From NCBI GenBank assembly GCA_002452315.1, contig DKFH01000152.1:1-16173 (forward strand): a DNA stretch of 16,173 nucleotides, read 5' to 3'. The notes under the pieces are model-generated. The model had not been told where the DNA came from and ran no database searches. It worked only from the letters and a program-made list of their open reading frames with translations. The position numbers were made by a program, and so were the translations under genes. Within the stretch, counting starts at the first letter, position 1. The number at the start of each line of letters is the position of its first letter. Shown one piece after another: positions 7,696-14,773 of this stretch. This DNA is from Anaerolineaceae bacterium UBA6801. Its GTDB lineage: Bacteria; Chloroflexota; Anaerolineae; Anaerolineales; Anaerolineaceae.

Positions 7696-7815
7696 AGCTT
7701 CAAGTTCTATTGCTTGTTGTGCCAGATATTCTACGGCCTTTTTGTAAAATTCTAGGTCTTCATGCAAGCCTGACTTGCGAAGTTCTTCTATCAATGCCAT
7801 AATATTGTCAGTCAT
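7504..7815 (-). pseudogene. Chimeric transposase ORF: IS256-type start fused in frame to IS3 OrfB end
   Basis: A 103-residue open frame. Residues 1-42 (MTDNIMALIEELRKSG, then LEFYKKAVEYLAQQAIELEAEE) resemble the extreme N-terminus of IS256/Mutator transposases (pattern E-D-x-(D/E)-F-(L/Y)-x-x-A-x-x-x-L-x-Q-x-x-x-E-x-E). From about residue 41 the sequence is instead the C-terminus of an IS3-family OrfB (EEVYLNDYQTPREA... NYHRPHQSL). The join falls at a shared Glu-Glu, near 7690, without breaking the frame. AAAGGAGG seven bases before the ATG at 7815 is an excellent ribosome binding site, better than the ATG at 7845. Neither catalytic triad is present, so no transposase activity is expected. 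It is probably scar DNA, although it could still be translated. Confidence 0.75.
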
Positions 7816-7905
7816 CTTTGTGCCTCCTTTTTTTGGTTTTGCCATCTTTATGGAAGCACAAGATGATTATTTCGTCAACCTTTTTACACCACTTTATAAG
7901 ATATC
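7690..7905 (-). mobile_element. IS256-family remnant: transposase start and probable element end
   Basis: The DNA upstream of the chimeric ORF up to about 7905 probably belongs to the IS256 element that gave the ORF its first 42 codons. On the minus strand the outer part contains TATAAAGTGGTGTAAAAA (7886-7903). I take it as the likely terminal region, but without its partner repeat the boundary is a guess. Confidence 0.45.
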
Positions 7906-7971
7906 ATCTGTTAAGGTTCAAGATTTTAAAGAAAGAATGTTACACCAACAATAAAAAGGAGAGTAAGAAAA

Positions 7972-8499
7972 ATGGATTACCCAATGCGTGAAGATCTAAA
8001 AATTGGCGCTAAATTTCCAAACTTTGAACTATCGGACCACAACGGAGAAAATCACAAACTATCTCAACTATTACATGGTTTTCCTGGCGTGTTAATCTTC
8101 TCCAGAGGTTATTTTTGCCCGAAAGACCGGAGACAAATGGCAAATTATGTTCAACACTTACAGCCTGAACTACGGGTCAACTATACCAACTTGATCACTG
8201 TTTCGGTTGACGATGCGATGACAACCCGAGAAGTTCGTGACCAATTAAATGCCAACTGGATATTCCTGTGCGATCCAGAACGAGAATTATTGCATGAACT
8301 GGAAATGGTAGACACAACGGACCCTGTCCACGGAGAAATTTATATCCCCTACACCTTCATCCTTGATCGCGATCGAACAATTTACAAAATTTACAACGGC
8401 TGGTGGTTTTTGGGAAGGCCAACCGCCGAAGAAGTTCGGATGGATTTACGAGCTTTAATGAGCCAACGATCGGATTGGGTTTATAAACCCAAAGCGTGA
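7972..8499 (+). CDS. Redoxin / AhpC-TSA-like thioredoxin-fold protein
   Basis: A 175-residue cytoplasmic protein of the redoxin/AhpC-TSA superfamily. It opens with the usual G-x-x-x-P-x-F-x-L segment (IGAKFPNFELSDHNGE). The active-site loop FSRGYFCPKDRRQM holds the likely peroxidatic Cys49. The wording resembles the (F/Y)xRGxWCPxCRxQ loop of the AhpC-TSA 2-like group, but the second Cys of that CxxC is replaced (CPKD). Cys100 in WIFLCDPERE is the only other cysteine. The middle keeps the family pattern (ITVSVDD, then CDPERELLHELEM), and ITVSVDD is followed by an unusually clear YIPYTFILDRDRTI strand pair. Peroxide reduction is the family expectation; the reductant and true substrate are unknown. 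AGGAGAG sits ten bases before the ATG at 7972. It is a single gene with its own terminator, next to the IS scar. Confidence 0.82.
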   Translation: MDYPMREDLKIGAKFPNFELSDHNGENHKLSQLLHGFPGVLIFSRGYFCPKDRRQMANYVQHLQPELRVNYTNLITVSVDDAMTTREVRDQLNANWIFLCDPERELLHELEMVDTTDPVHGEIYIPYTFILDRDRTIYKIYNGWWFLGRPTAEEVRMDLRALMSQRSDWVYKPKA

Positions 8500-8511
8500 T
8501 CAGCTTAACGG

Positions 8512-8552
8512 AAAAAACACCTGGCTGGTATTTCAAAAGCCAGGTGTTTTTT
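8512..8552. terminator. Bidirectional Rho-independent terminator
   Basis: A 15-base-pair stem (8512-8526 with 8538-8552; core CACCTGGCT/AGCCAGGTG) with an 11-base loop. It is flanked by an A-run on the left and a T-run on the right, so it works in both directions. It separates the convergent redoxin and flavoprotein genes. Confidence 0.9.
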
Positions 8553-8582
8553 TGTGAATTTGTTGATAGAAAGTGTTATTTT

Positions 8583-9962
8583 TTACGATAAATTAGCAAA
8601 GAGGGTGTTAAGACCTTCTGCCAGGGTCGGATGGGCAAATATCCCATCACGAAGCTTCTTATAGGAAACCTTCCCCATCATTGCGATCTCCAGCATCGCC
8701 ATAATCTCTCCACCGTCATAGCCTAAAACTGCAGCCCCCAAAATTTGCTCGCTGTCCGGATCGACAAGGGCTTTGATCAAACCCCGTGAGCGATCAAGTT
8801 CCAGGGTCCTGGCAATGTAGTTCATCGGGATTTTTGCGACTTTGTAGTTAATATTTCGGTGTTGAGCTTCTTTTTCACTCAAACCAATGCGCCCCAACTG
8901 GGGATCAATGAATAAAACATAAGGCACCAGCCGACCTTCGATATTCAGGTCGCCGTCCTCCAGAAGATTAGCCTTGAGAATCCGATAATCGTCATAGGCA
9001 ATATGGGTGAAGGCTGGTCCACCTTTAATATCACCGGTTGCAAAAATCCAGGGGATGTTTGTTTCTAGACGCTCATTGACCTTAATGTATCCCCTCGAAT
9101 CAGTTTCAACGAATGTTTTCCCCAAATTTAACCTGTCGCTGTTTGGAACACGACCAGCGGCAACAAGCAAATGGGAACCGCTAAGAGCAATCACACCATC
9201 AGGCGTGTTTGCCTTTAAGGTTACACCAGCCTGCTCATTTTTTTCGACAGTGGTTGGGTCTGTGTTTAGAAAGACCTTGATTCCATCTTCTTCTAAAATT
9301 GATTGGATCTCTTCGGCGACATCCTCATCCTCACGAGTTAATAACTGCTCTGAGTGCTGGATAATCGTCACCTCGCTCCCAAACCGACGGAACATCTGAC
9401 CAAACTCGATTGCGATATAACCACCGCCCACTACGATCAAGTGTTCAGGGACGGATTCCAATTCCATGATCGATGATGAAGTTAAGTATGGCACTTTCGC
9501 CAGTCCTTCAATATCCGGAATTCTTGCTCTTCCGCCAGCATTGATGATCACTTTTTCAGCGGTCAATTCCCGGGTTTCGCCTTCCATTGTCACGACTTTT
9601 AAGGTTTTGTGACCGGTGAAAGATGCAGTACCAAAGATCAGTTCCACCCCTGAATTAATGATCCGGTTCCTGCTTCCCTCTCGGAAACTTTTGACGATCT
9701 CGGCTTTTCTCGCTTTGACCTTTTTCATATCGACGGCCACATCCTCTACCACGACCCCAAAATCTAACGCACGGTTCGCCAGATAGACGACTTCAGCGCT
9801 TGCGACCATGGTTTTCGTCGGAGTACACCCAACATTGATACAGGTTCCACCGACAAATTGCCCCTCTATTAATGCAACCTGTTCGCCGGATTTGGCAAGG
9901 GCTTGTGAAAGAGGATTGCCTGCCTGTCCAGCACCAATTATTATCGTGTCAAAAACATCCAT
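8583..9962 (-). CDS. FAD-containing oxidoreductase, mercuric reductase-like family
   Basis: A 459-residue flavoprotein disulfide reductase. Seen: FAD loop GAGQAGNP (10-17), redox pair Cys41-x4-Cys46 in GGTCINVGCTPTK, NAD(P)H loop VVGGGYIAIEFG, second FAD motif FATGDI, and an intact His444-Glu449 pair in HPTLAE. GAGQAGxP and GCTPTK are typical of the MerA-like FAD-containing oxidoreductases that lack the N-terminal heavy-metal domain and the C-terminal Cys pair of real mercuric reductases, so mercury is an unlikely substrate. ATG at 9962 is chosen because GGAGG lies seven bases upstream; the longer frame to 9974 begins with TTG inside that site. It begins 14 bases after the last osmoprotectant transporter gene, so it is probably co-transcribed with it. 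It is diverged from the other flavoprotein in the window (1755-3146), so the two are not a recent duplication. Confidence 0.88.
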   Translation of the reverse strand: MDVFDTIIIGAGQAGNPLSQALAKSGEQVALIEGQFVGGTCINVGCTPTKTMVASAEVVYLANRALDFGVVVEDVAVDMKKVKARKAEIVKSFREGSRNRIINSGVELIFGTASFTGHKTLKVVTMEGETRELTAEKVIINAGGRARIPDIEGLAKVPYLTSSSIMELESVPEHLIVVGGGYIAIEFGQMFRRFGSEVTIIQHSEQLLTREDEDVAEEIQSILEEDGIKVFLNTDPTTVEKNEQAGVTLKANTPDGVIALSGSHLLVAAGRVPNSDRLNLGKTFVETDSRGYIKVNERLETNIPWIFATGDIKGGPAFTHIAYDDYRILKANLLEDGDLNIEGRLVPYVLFIDPQLGRIGLSEKEAQHRNINYKVAKIPMNYIARTLELDRSRGLIKALVDPDSEQILGAAVLGYDGGEIMAMLEIAMMGKVSYKKLRDGIFAHPTLAEGLNTLFANLS

Positions 9963-9976
9963 AAGTACCTCCAAAA

Positions 9977-10615
9977 CTAATGATTACCCTGCGAACCGTG
10001 GATCAACCTTTCAGCACGCTGTTCGAAGGTGCGAATACCGTAATTCGCAGTCAGGGACAGTACAGTCACGGCAACGGCACCAGAAAAAATTTTATTGTAA
10101 TTTGCGGTGATAACACCTTCAAAAAGTAAAACACCTAACCCTCCTGCATTAATGAATGCAGCAATGGTCCCAATCCCGATCGATGAAAGCACCACCAGGC
10201 GCACACCAACCAGGAGCATGGGCAGCGCAAGGGGAAATTCTACCTGCCAGAAACGCTGCCATCCGCTCATACCCATCCCGCGGGCAGCCTCAAGAATAGC
10301 AGGGTTGATTGAGGTCAAACCAACAAGCCAGTTTCGCACCAGCAATAATTGGGCATAAGCTGTCAATGCGACGATAGCCGGCGTGGTCCCCAAGCCAAAA
10401 ACAGGGATCAAGAGCACAAAAAAGGATAAGCTTGGGATGGTGTAGATGATCCCCAATACACCCATAACCGGACCCTGGAGCCATTTCAAACGGGCTAAAA
10501 CAACCCCTAAAGGGATGCCAATGATCAATGCAAAAAACAAAACCATCAACGTGAGCTGCAGGTGTTGTAAAAAGAGCTCTCCGACCAGATCCAGGTTATT
10601 AATCAGATAGCTCAT
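9977..10615 (-). CDS. Osmoprotectant ABC transporter permease (OpuCB/OpuCD, ProW type)
   Basis: A 212-residue integral membrane protein with about five to six hydrophobic segments. The cytoplasmic coupling loop has the binding-protein-dependent permease signature (EAARGMGMSGWQRFWQVEFPLALP). It resembles the single-domain permeases of glycine betaine/carnitine/choline importers, which form the channel with a second permease. I choose ATG at 10615; a TTG in frame at 10633 would add six residues of low value. Its start overlaps the end of the ATPase gene by 17 bases, which suggests translational coupling. It is fourth in the transporter cluster, directly ahead of the MerA-like gene. Family knowledge supports import of a quaternary amine, but the exact solute cannot be read from the sequence. 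Confidence 0.88.
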   Translation of the reverse strand: MSYLINNLDLVGELFLQHLQLTLMVLFFALIIGIPLGVVLARLKWLQGPVMGVLGIIYTIPSLSFFVLLIPVFGLGTTPAIVALTAYAQLLLVRNWLVGLTSINPAILEAARGMGMSGWQRFWQVEFPLALPMLLVGVRLVVLSSIGIGTIAAFINAGGLGVLLFEGVITANYNKIFSGAVAVTVLSLTANYGIRTFEQRAERLIHGSQGNH

Positions 10616-11663
10616 CACACTTCTTCTTTTCAATCAATTGGTTGCTCGAAAGCATTTTTCTCAAATCCTCCATACCGATCTGCCCCTGCTGTATTCCCGA
10701 GGAGTCCACAACACGCAAATAATCACTGCCGCTGCTCAGCAGAAGAGACAGGGCGGATCGTAAATCCTCCTCAAGGTGGATCGTGGTTACAGTTTCAGAC
10801 ACCTGCGAATCAGCAATCTTCTCCGAAGATTCACGTGCTTGTGCTTTTACGACCGATTTTATGCTGACCAGGCTCAAACGTCTGAGAATGTTATTTGTCC
10901 CGACCAGTTCCTCAATAAAAGAATTCACCGGTCTGGTCACCAGATCAATTGGGGTATCATACTGAACTAACTTCCCATCACGAAGCACAGCAATTTTATC
11001 TGCAAGTAGCAGTGCCTCCTCGACATCATGGGTAACAAATAAAATCGTTTTATTAAGTTTACAATGAAGCTTGAGCAGTTCTTTTTGCAATCGTTCACGG
11101 TTGATGGCATCCAGGGCAGCAAAAGGTTCATCCATCAAAAGAATGTCGGGGTCGGCAGCCAGAGCCCGTGCCAGTCCTACCCGCTGCTGTTCTCCGCCAG
11201 ATAGTTGATTTGGATAGCGTTCCAAATAAGCCTCTGGCAAGCCGGTCAGATCAAGCAGCATTGCCACCCGCGATTGTATTTGGTCCTTTTCCCAATCCAA
11301 TAATCGGGGGACAACGCTGATATTCTTTTTAACGGTCATATGTGGAAAGAGTCCTACTTGCTGGATCACATATCCAATTTGTCGTCGCAAATCATTAATG
11401 GGCAGCCTCTGAATGTCCTCGTTGCCAATCCAAATCTTTCCACTGGTCGGCTCATAGAGGCGATTGACCATTTTCAGAAGGGTCGTTTTCCCGCTGCCCG
11501 ATGGACCCAGGAATACGACCAGGTCACCGGCTGCGACCTGCAAAGAAACGCTGTCCACAGCCGGGACCTCTTCAGACTCAAAGGTTTTTGAAACATCTTC
11601 AAAGAGAATTTCTCCAGATTGGGTTACCCGGCTCTCTTTTGTTTTTGAGGATGCGTAGGTCAT
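10599..11663 (-). CDS. Osmoprotectant ABC transporter ATP-binding protein (OpuCA/ProV type)
   Basis: A 354-residue cytoplasmic ATPase that powers the importer. All nucleotide-binding elements are present: Walker A GPSGSGKT (53-60), Q-loop QQVG (101-104), signature LSGGEQQR (154-161), Walker B ILLMDEP (174-180), D-loop FAALD, and H-loop TH (211-212). Residues about 240-354 form a C-terminal extension. Its end (about 292-345) reads like one CBS-type unit, where OpuCA/OpuA ATPases usually carry a tandem pair that senses ionic strength or nucleotides, so osmotic gating may be reduced or different. The ATG at 11663 has AGGAAG upstream. It lies ten bases after the binding-protein gene and overlaps the following permease gene. 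Confidence 0.92.
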   Translation of the reverse strand: MTYASSKTKESRVTQSGEILFEDVSKTFESEEVPAVDSVSLQVAAGDLVVFLGPSGSGKTTLLKMVNRLYEPTSGKIWIGNEDIQRLPINDLRRQIGYVIQQVGLFPHMTVKKNISVVPRLLDWEKDQIQSRVAMLLDLTGLPEAYLERYPNQLSGGEQQRVGLARALAADPDILLMDEPFAALDAINRERLQKELLKLHCKLNKTILFVTHDVEEALLLADKIAVLRDGKLVQYDTPIDLVTRPVNSFIEELVGTNNILRRLSLVSIKSVVKAQARESSEKIADSQVSETVTTIHLEEDLRSALSLLLSSGSDYLRVVDSSGIQQGQIGMEDLRKMLSSNQLIEKKKCDELSD

Positions 11664-11673
11664 TATCTTCCTA

Positions 11674-12597
11674 TTATTCGATCAAACCATTTACCAGCAG
11701 GAACTCACGGGCGACCTCAGCAGACTCACGTCCTTCTGGTCCATCTACCTGCCAGTTCAGCCCTGACATCACGTCATCTGTCAGCAAAGGTGCAAGCTCA
11801 TTCAGCAGGTCAGAAATTTGCGGAAATTCTTCTAAGGTGTTCATCCTGACAACCGGAGCAATGTTGTAGATTGGGTAAAACACCTGATCATCAATTAGCA
11901 CAACCAGATCATTGCCCTTAATCGCACCATCGGTGCCAAAAGCGACCACAACATCCACCTGACCGTCCATCAATGCTTGATAGCGCAGGCTGCCCGTTCC
12001 AAGCTGCTTTACTGCTTTAAACTTAAAGCCACCGTAAGCTTGTTGAAGCCCTTTGATGCCGTCTTCTCGCTCCAAAAATTCAGCTGGTCCACCCAATATC
12101 AACTCAGGAGCCTTTTCAGAGAGGTCCGAGTAAGTTTGGATGTCATATACTTCAGCTGTTTCTTTGGTCATTGCCAGCGCCTGGGTGTTATTGAAAGGTG
12201 AAGGCTCCAGCCAAGTAAGATTGAACTGCTCTTCATAGTTCTCTTCAACAGTATTGTAGATATTCTGGGCATCCTGAATAGGACTCAATTTCAATACCGT
12301 CAATAAACCTGTCGAGGTATATTCTGGATAAAGATCGATGTCACCATTCAAGATTGCCTCATGTGCAATGGGTGTGCCACCAAGGTTTAGCTTCCGCTCT
12401 ACTGTAAAACCTGCGTTTTCTAAAATTTGGGCGTACATTTCAGCAACAATGAATTGTTCCGTGAAATCTTTAGAACCCACAGCAATGGATCCCAGGCTCT
12501 CTTCCTGTTCTGACGTGGTTGGCGTACAAGCTGCAAGGAGCAAAGCACCAATCAGAAAAGAAAATGCAAATATTTTAATTCTATTTATTGTAATCAT
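11674..12597 (-). CDS. Glycine betaine/choline/carnitine-type substrate-binding lipoprotein (OpuCC/OsmF-like)
   Basis: A 307-residue exported lipoprotein. The N-terminus has a short basic stretch, a hydrophobic core and lipobox LAAC with Cys24 as the lipid anchor. The mature part opens with the family pattern VGSKDFTEQFIVAEMYAQIL, then LGGTPIAHEAILNGDIDLYPEYTSTGL. These are typical of the OpuAC-like quaternary-amine binding domain, where the Tyr residues help to form the aromatic cage. It should hold the solute outside the membrane and deliver it to the two permeases. The start at 12597 has GGAGGT seven bases upstream, the strongest ribosome binding site in the cluster, which fits the higher level needed for a binding protein. 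It is second in the cluster after a permease gene. Confidence 0.92.
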   Translation of the reverse strand: MITINRIKIFAFSFLIGALLLAACTPTTSEQEESLGSIAVGSKDFTEQFIVAEMYAQILENAGFTVERKLNLGGTPIAHEAILNGDIDLYPEYTSTGLLTVLKLSPIQDAQNIYNTVEENYEEQFNLTWLEPSPFNNTQALAMTKETAEVYDIQTYSDLSEKAPELILGGPAEFLEREDGIKGLQQAYGGFKFKAVKQLGTGSLRYQALMDGQVDVVVAFGTDGAIKGNDLVVLIDDQVFYPIYNIAPVVRMNTLEEFPQISDLLNELAPLLTDDVMSGLNWQVDGPEGRESAEVAREFLLVNGLIE

Positions 12598-12654
12598 GCA
12601 ACACCTCCTAAGTGTTTATAATTTTCTTATTATTAAGTTTAGGCATCCTAATAA

Positions 12655-13290
12655 TTACTGGACTGGGTACCTCTTGAGGATCGATGACCAAAATATTTCT
12701 GAAAGCAATGCTAACAACGCTACCGGGATTGCACCTACCAGCATCACCGGCACATTATACAAAGCAAATCCACGGGTGATGAAATCTCCCAATCCACCGC
12801 CGCCAATAAAGGAGGCCAATGTAGCACTGGAAATCACTTCAACGGATGCAATCCGAATGCCAGAGATGATCGCGGGGATTGCTAAGGGGATCTCAATCTG
12901 GGTCAACAGCTGGGCTTTGGTCATGCCCATTCCCGAAGCTGATTCGATGACTGAAGGATTAACCCCACGTATACCGGTATAGGTACTGATTAATACGGGT
13001 GGAAATGCCAGCACTGTCAATGCAATCAGTGAGGGAACAAAGCCAAGCCCCAGATATGGTAAGGCAAGAAACAGGATCGCAAGACTGGGAACCACCCGCA
13101 TCGCATTAAAAACATTGATCACAACCTGAGAGATGCGCTTTTGTTTGGCAATCCACAGGCCAATCGGGAAAGCAACCAGCAGACTGATCCCAAGGGCTGA
13201 AAAGCTTAGAATGAGATGGTCGCCAGCCGCTTCCCAAAAAAAGGACTGGTTTTGTAGAAAATAATTGTATGCTTCTTGAAATATTTCCAT
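12655..13290 (-). CDS. Osmoprotectant ABC transporter permease (OpuCB/OpuCD, ProW type)
   Basis: A 211-residue membrane protein with about six hydrophobic segments and the permease coupling loop ESASGMGMTKAQLLTQIEIPLAIP. Like the permease at 9977-10615 it contains the NP-x-(I/V)-(I/L)-E-(A/S)-A/S-x-GMGM run, so the two are related and should pair as the two halves of the channel. It is the first gene of the transporter cluster. The ATG at 13290 has no obvious Shine-Dalgarno sequence, which is weak for a first gene, and I see no convincing promoter in the 64 bases before it. Transcription may therefore come from upstream, possibly through the DUF427 gene on the same strand. Confidence 0.88.
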   Translation of the reverse strand: MEIFQEAYNYFLQNQSFFWEAAGDHLILSFSALGISLLVAFPIGLWIAKQKRISQVVINVFNAMRVVPSLAILFLALPYLGLGFVPSLIALTVLAFPPVLISTYTGIRGVNPSVIESASGMGMTKAQLLTQIEIPLAIPAIISGIRIASVEVISSATLASFIGGGGLGDFITRGFALYNVPVMLVGAIPVALLALLSEIFWSSILKRYPVQ

Positions 13291-13354
13291 AGGTGTAGAT
13301 CAATTATTTATTGACAAGTCCTGCGACCCAATTTCGAAATTCTTCCTAAATTAA

Positions 13355-13636
13355 TTATTCGACCTTCACGCCCTTCCAGAAAGCCACATAGCCTTTGATC
13401 TCGCTGGCAGCTTTCTTTGGCTCAGGATAATACCAGGCAGCGTTCTGGTTGACATCACCATCTACGACGACGTTGTAATAGCTGGCCTTACCTTTCCAGG
13501 GGCAAGTCGTGTGATAATCCGTTTCTTTTAAATATTCTTGGCGGACGGAATCAGGTGGGAAATAATGGTTTCCTTCAATCACTTTCGTCTGATCGCTCTC
13601 TGCAATAACTTTTCCATTCCATATTGCTTTTTTCAT
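13355..13636 (-). CDS. DUF427 domain protein
   Basis: A 93-residue soluble protein that is a single DUF427 (NTP_transf_9) domain. It starts MKKAIWNGKVIAES and contains EGNHYFPPDSV, CPWKGKASYYNV and NAAWYYPEPKKAASEIKGYVAF, the recognisable core of the family. Despite the Pfam-style name, no reaction is firmly established. The small beta fold and conserved CPWKG-x-A-x-YY segment suggest ligand binding. AAAGGA lies six bases before the ATG at 13636. It is on the same strand as the transporter cluster, 64 bases upstream of it, with no terminator in between that I can see, so a shared transcript is possible. Confidence 0.85.
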   Translation of the reverse strand: MKKAIWNGKVIAESDQTKVIEGNHYFPPDSVRQEYLKETDYHTTCPWKGKASYYNVVVDGDVNQNAAWYYPEPKKAASEIKGYVAFWKGVKVE

Positions 13637-14092
13637 TTTTTATCCTTTCATTGTATTGGTTTCTTATACCTGTTAGACGGGATTCCCTTCCAGTTTCTTA
13701 CTTCTCAAAAATCCTTGTCATATTCGTTTACCAAAATACAGACTGGATTACCGGAGATTGTGATGAGAGACGATCGGAAGTATTCTGTATTAGCAAAAAA
13801 TGAAAAAAGCGTTCATTAATTATAACCAACCTAGATTGGATAAAGGACTGAGTGAGCATCCTTTCATACAATTCAGCCATTTTTCAAAACCTTACGCCAA
13901 AATAAAGGTGTTTTTTAACATCGAAAATGAGCCCACCCACCTACAAGAATAGTAAAATACAATAACTCATACAGAGGATAGGGTAACGCTGGAGAGCGAC
14001 CTGAGCGCTGACATGAGTGACTAGACGGCCGGGCAGAGTGCAACAGCTCTGCCCTCATTCCATCTGCCCTGCCGGAAGTCCAAAAAAGCTAA
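13637..14092. other. Intergenic region with an AT-rich half and a GC-rich structured end
   Basis: About 455 bases without a gene. From 13637 to 13980 it is AT-rich and should hold the DUF427 promoter (minus strand), but I cannot pick a convincing -35/-10 pair. From about 13981 to 14080 it turns GC-rich with several hairpins, listed separately. No repeat of the tRNA 3' end was found here. Confidence 0.5.
13982..14074 (+). other. GC-rich hairpin cluster upstream of the recombinase gene
   Basis: Hairpin 1 is GGT-aa-CGCT (13982-13990) pairing with AGCG-ACC (13995-14001) around loop GGAG. Hairpin 2 is GGGCAGAG (14031-14038) with CTCTGCCC (14047-14054) and an 8-base loop. A second CTGCCC at 14064-14069 could compete for GGGCAG. 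No T-run follows hairpin 2, so it is not a normal terminator. Candidates are a structured leader, a small RNA, or the remnant of a mobile element end. Confidence 0.4.
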
Positions 14093-14761
14093 ATGGAAAT
14101 TCTTGATGAGGATCAGGTCAGGATGCTACTGATCGCTGCTAAGGGGAAAAGACATGAGGCGCTTTATAAACTTGCCATCACGACAGGTCTCCGAAAAGGG
14201 GAGCTCCTCGGGCTGAAATGGAGTGACCTGGATTGGGACACACACCAACTCAATGTGCAACGTCAAATTCAAAGAGTGCCTCAAAAAGGCTTAACCTATT
14301 CCCAACCCAAAACCGCTGCTGGTCGCAGGATGATCATCTTAGGGTCGGATACGATTTCAGCGCTAAAGGATCATCAAAAAAGACAATGGGTAGAAAGAGA
14401 ATTTAAAGGGGAAAAATGGCAGGACCACGACTTGATATTTCCGTCTTCAATCGGAACGCCTCTGAGCCAAAGCAATCTTAATCGCGATTATAAACAGTTG
14501 CTAAAAGAAGCAAATCTACCTGATATCAGGTTTCATGACTTGCGTCATACCGCTGCTTCCTTGATGTTGAAACAGGGTGCTTCGGTAAAGGTTGTTCAGG
14601 AACGCCTTGGTCACAGTGATGCCGCCATGACTTTGAATGTATATTCTCATGTCATCCCGGGCATGCAAAGAGAAGCAGCAGAGAAAATGGATGAAATCAC
14701 CGCATTGATTGATATTAGTGAGATGCTTGAAAAGGTGGAGGGCCAAAATGGGTTGCAGTAA
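14093..14761 (+). CDS. Tyrosine recombinase (phage/ICE-type integrase), catalytic domain only
   Basis: A 222-residue protein matching the catalytic domain of tyrosine recombinases. The active-site set is complete: Arg34 (TTGLRKGELLGLKW), Lys73 (QPKTAAGRR), His148-x2-Arg151 (HDLRHTAASL), His174 (LGHSDAAMT) and nucleophile Tyr184 (LNVYSHV). Whole integrases of this type are about 350-400 residues, with arm-binding and core-binding domains in front; these are missing. Codons just before the ATG read P-E-V-Q-K-S-stop, where intact relatives often have a similar linker and Glu before Met-x-x-L, so TAA could be a mutated GAA. The gene points at the 3' end of a tRNA-Arg gene 87 bases away, the usual site of integration. 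No good Shine-Dalgarno sequence precedes the ATG. It is probably a decayed integrase, but a minimal functional recombinase cannot be excluded. Confidence 0.8.
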   Translation: MEILDEDQVRMLLIAAKGKRHEALYKLAITTGLRKGELLGLKWSDLDWDTHQLNVQRQIQRVPQKGLTYSQPKTAAGRRMIILGSDTISALKDHQKRQWVEREFKGEKWQDHDLIFPSSIGTPLSQSNLNRDYKQLLKEANLPDIRFHDLRHTAASLMLKQGASVKVVQERLGHSDAAMTLNVYSHVIPGMQREAAEKMDEITALIDISEMLEKVEGQNGLQ

Positions 14762-14773
14762 GGTTGCAGTAAA
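14751..14773 (+). repeat. 11-base tandem repeat at the recombinase stop codon
   Basis: GGTTGCAGTAA occurs twice in direct succession (about 14752-14762 and 14763-14773), duplicating the recombinase stop codon region. It is probably a slippage product; it could also be a recombinase recognition repeat, with no further support. Confidence 0.5.

Noticed and set aside
9007..9399. 130-codon plus-strand open frame inside the second flavoprotein gene
   Set aside because: It is antisense to the conserved NAD(P)H-binding part of the flavoprotein, has no ribosome binding site and shows no recognisable motif.
8583..9962. Mercuric reductase as a mercury resistance gene
   Set aside because: It has no N-terminal heavy-metal domain and no C-terminal Cys pair, and there are no merR/merT/merP neighbours. 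The name would come only from family similarity.
11501..11869. 122-codon plus-strand open frame at the ATPase/binding-protein junction
   Set aside because: It is antisense to the Walker A region and the lipoprotein end; the composition is that of a shadow frame.
12338..12982. 214-codon plus-strand open frame across the binding-protein and permease genes
   Set aside because: It lies antisense to two well-recognised genes and spans their intergenic gap. Its residues show no domain, and its low-complexity Pro/Asn content is typical of a shadow frame.
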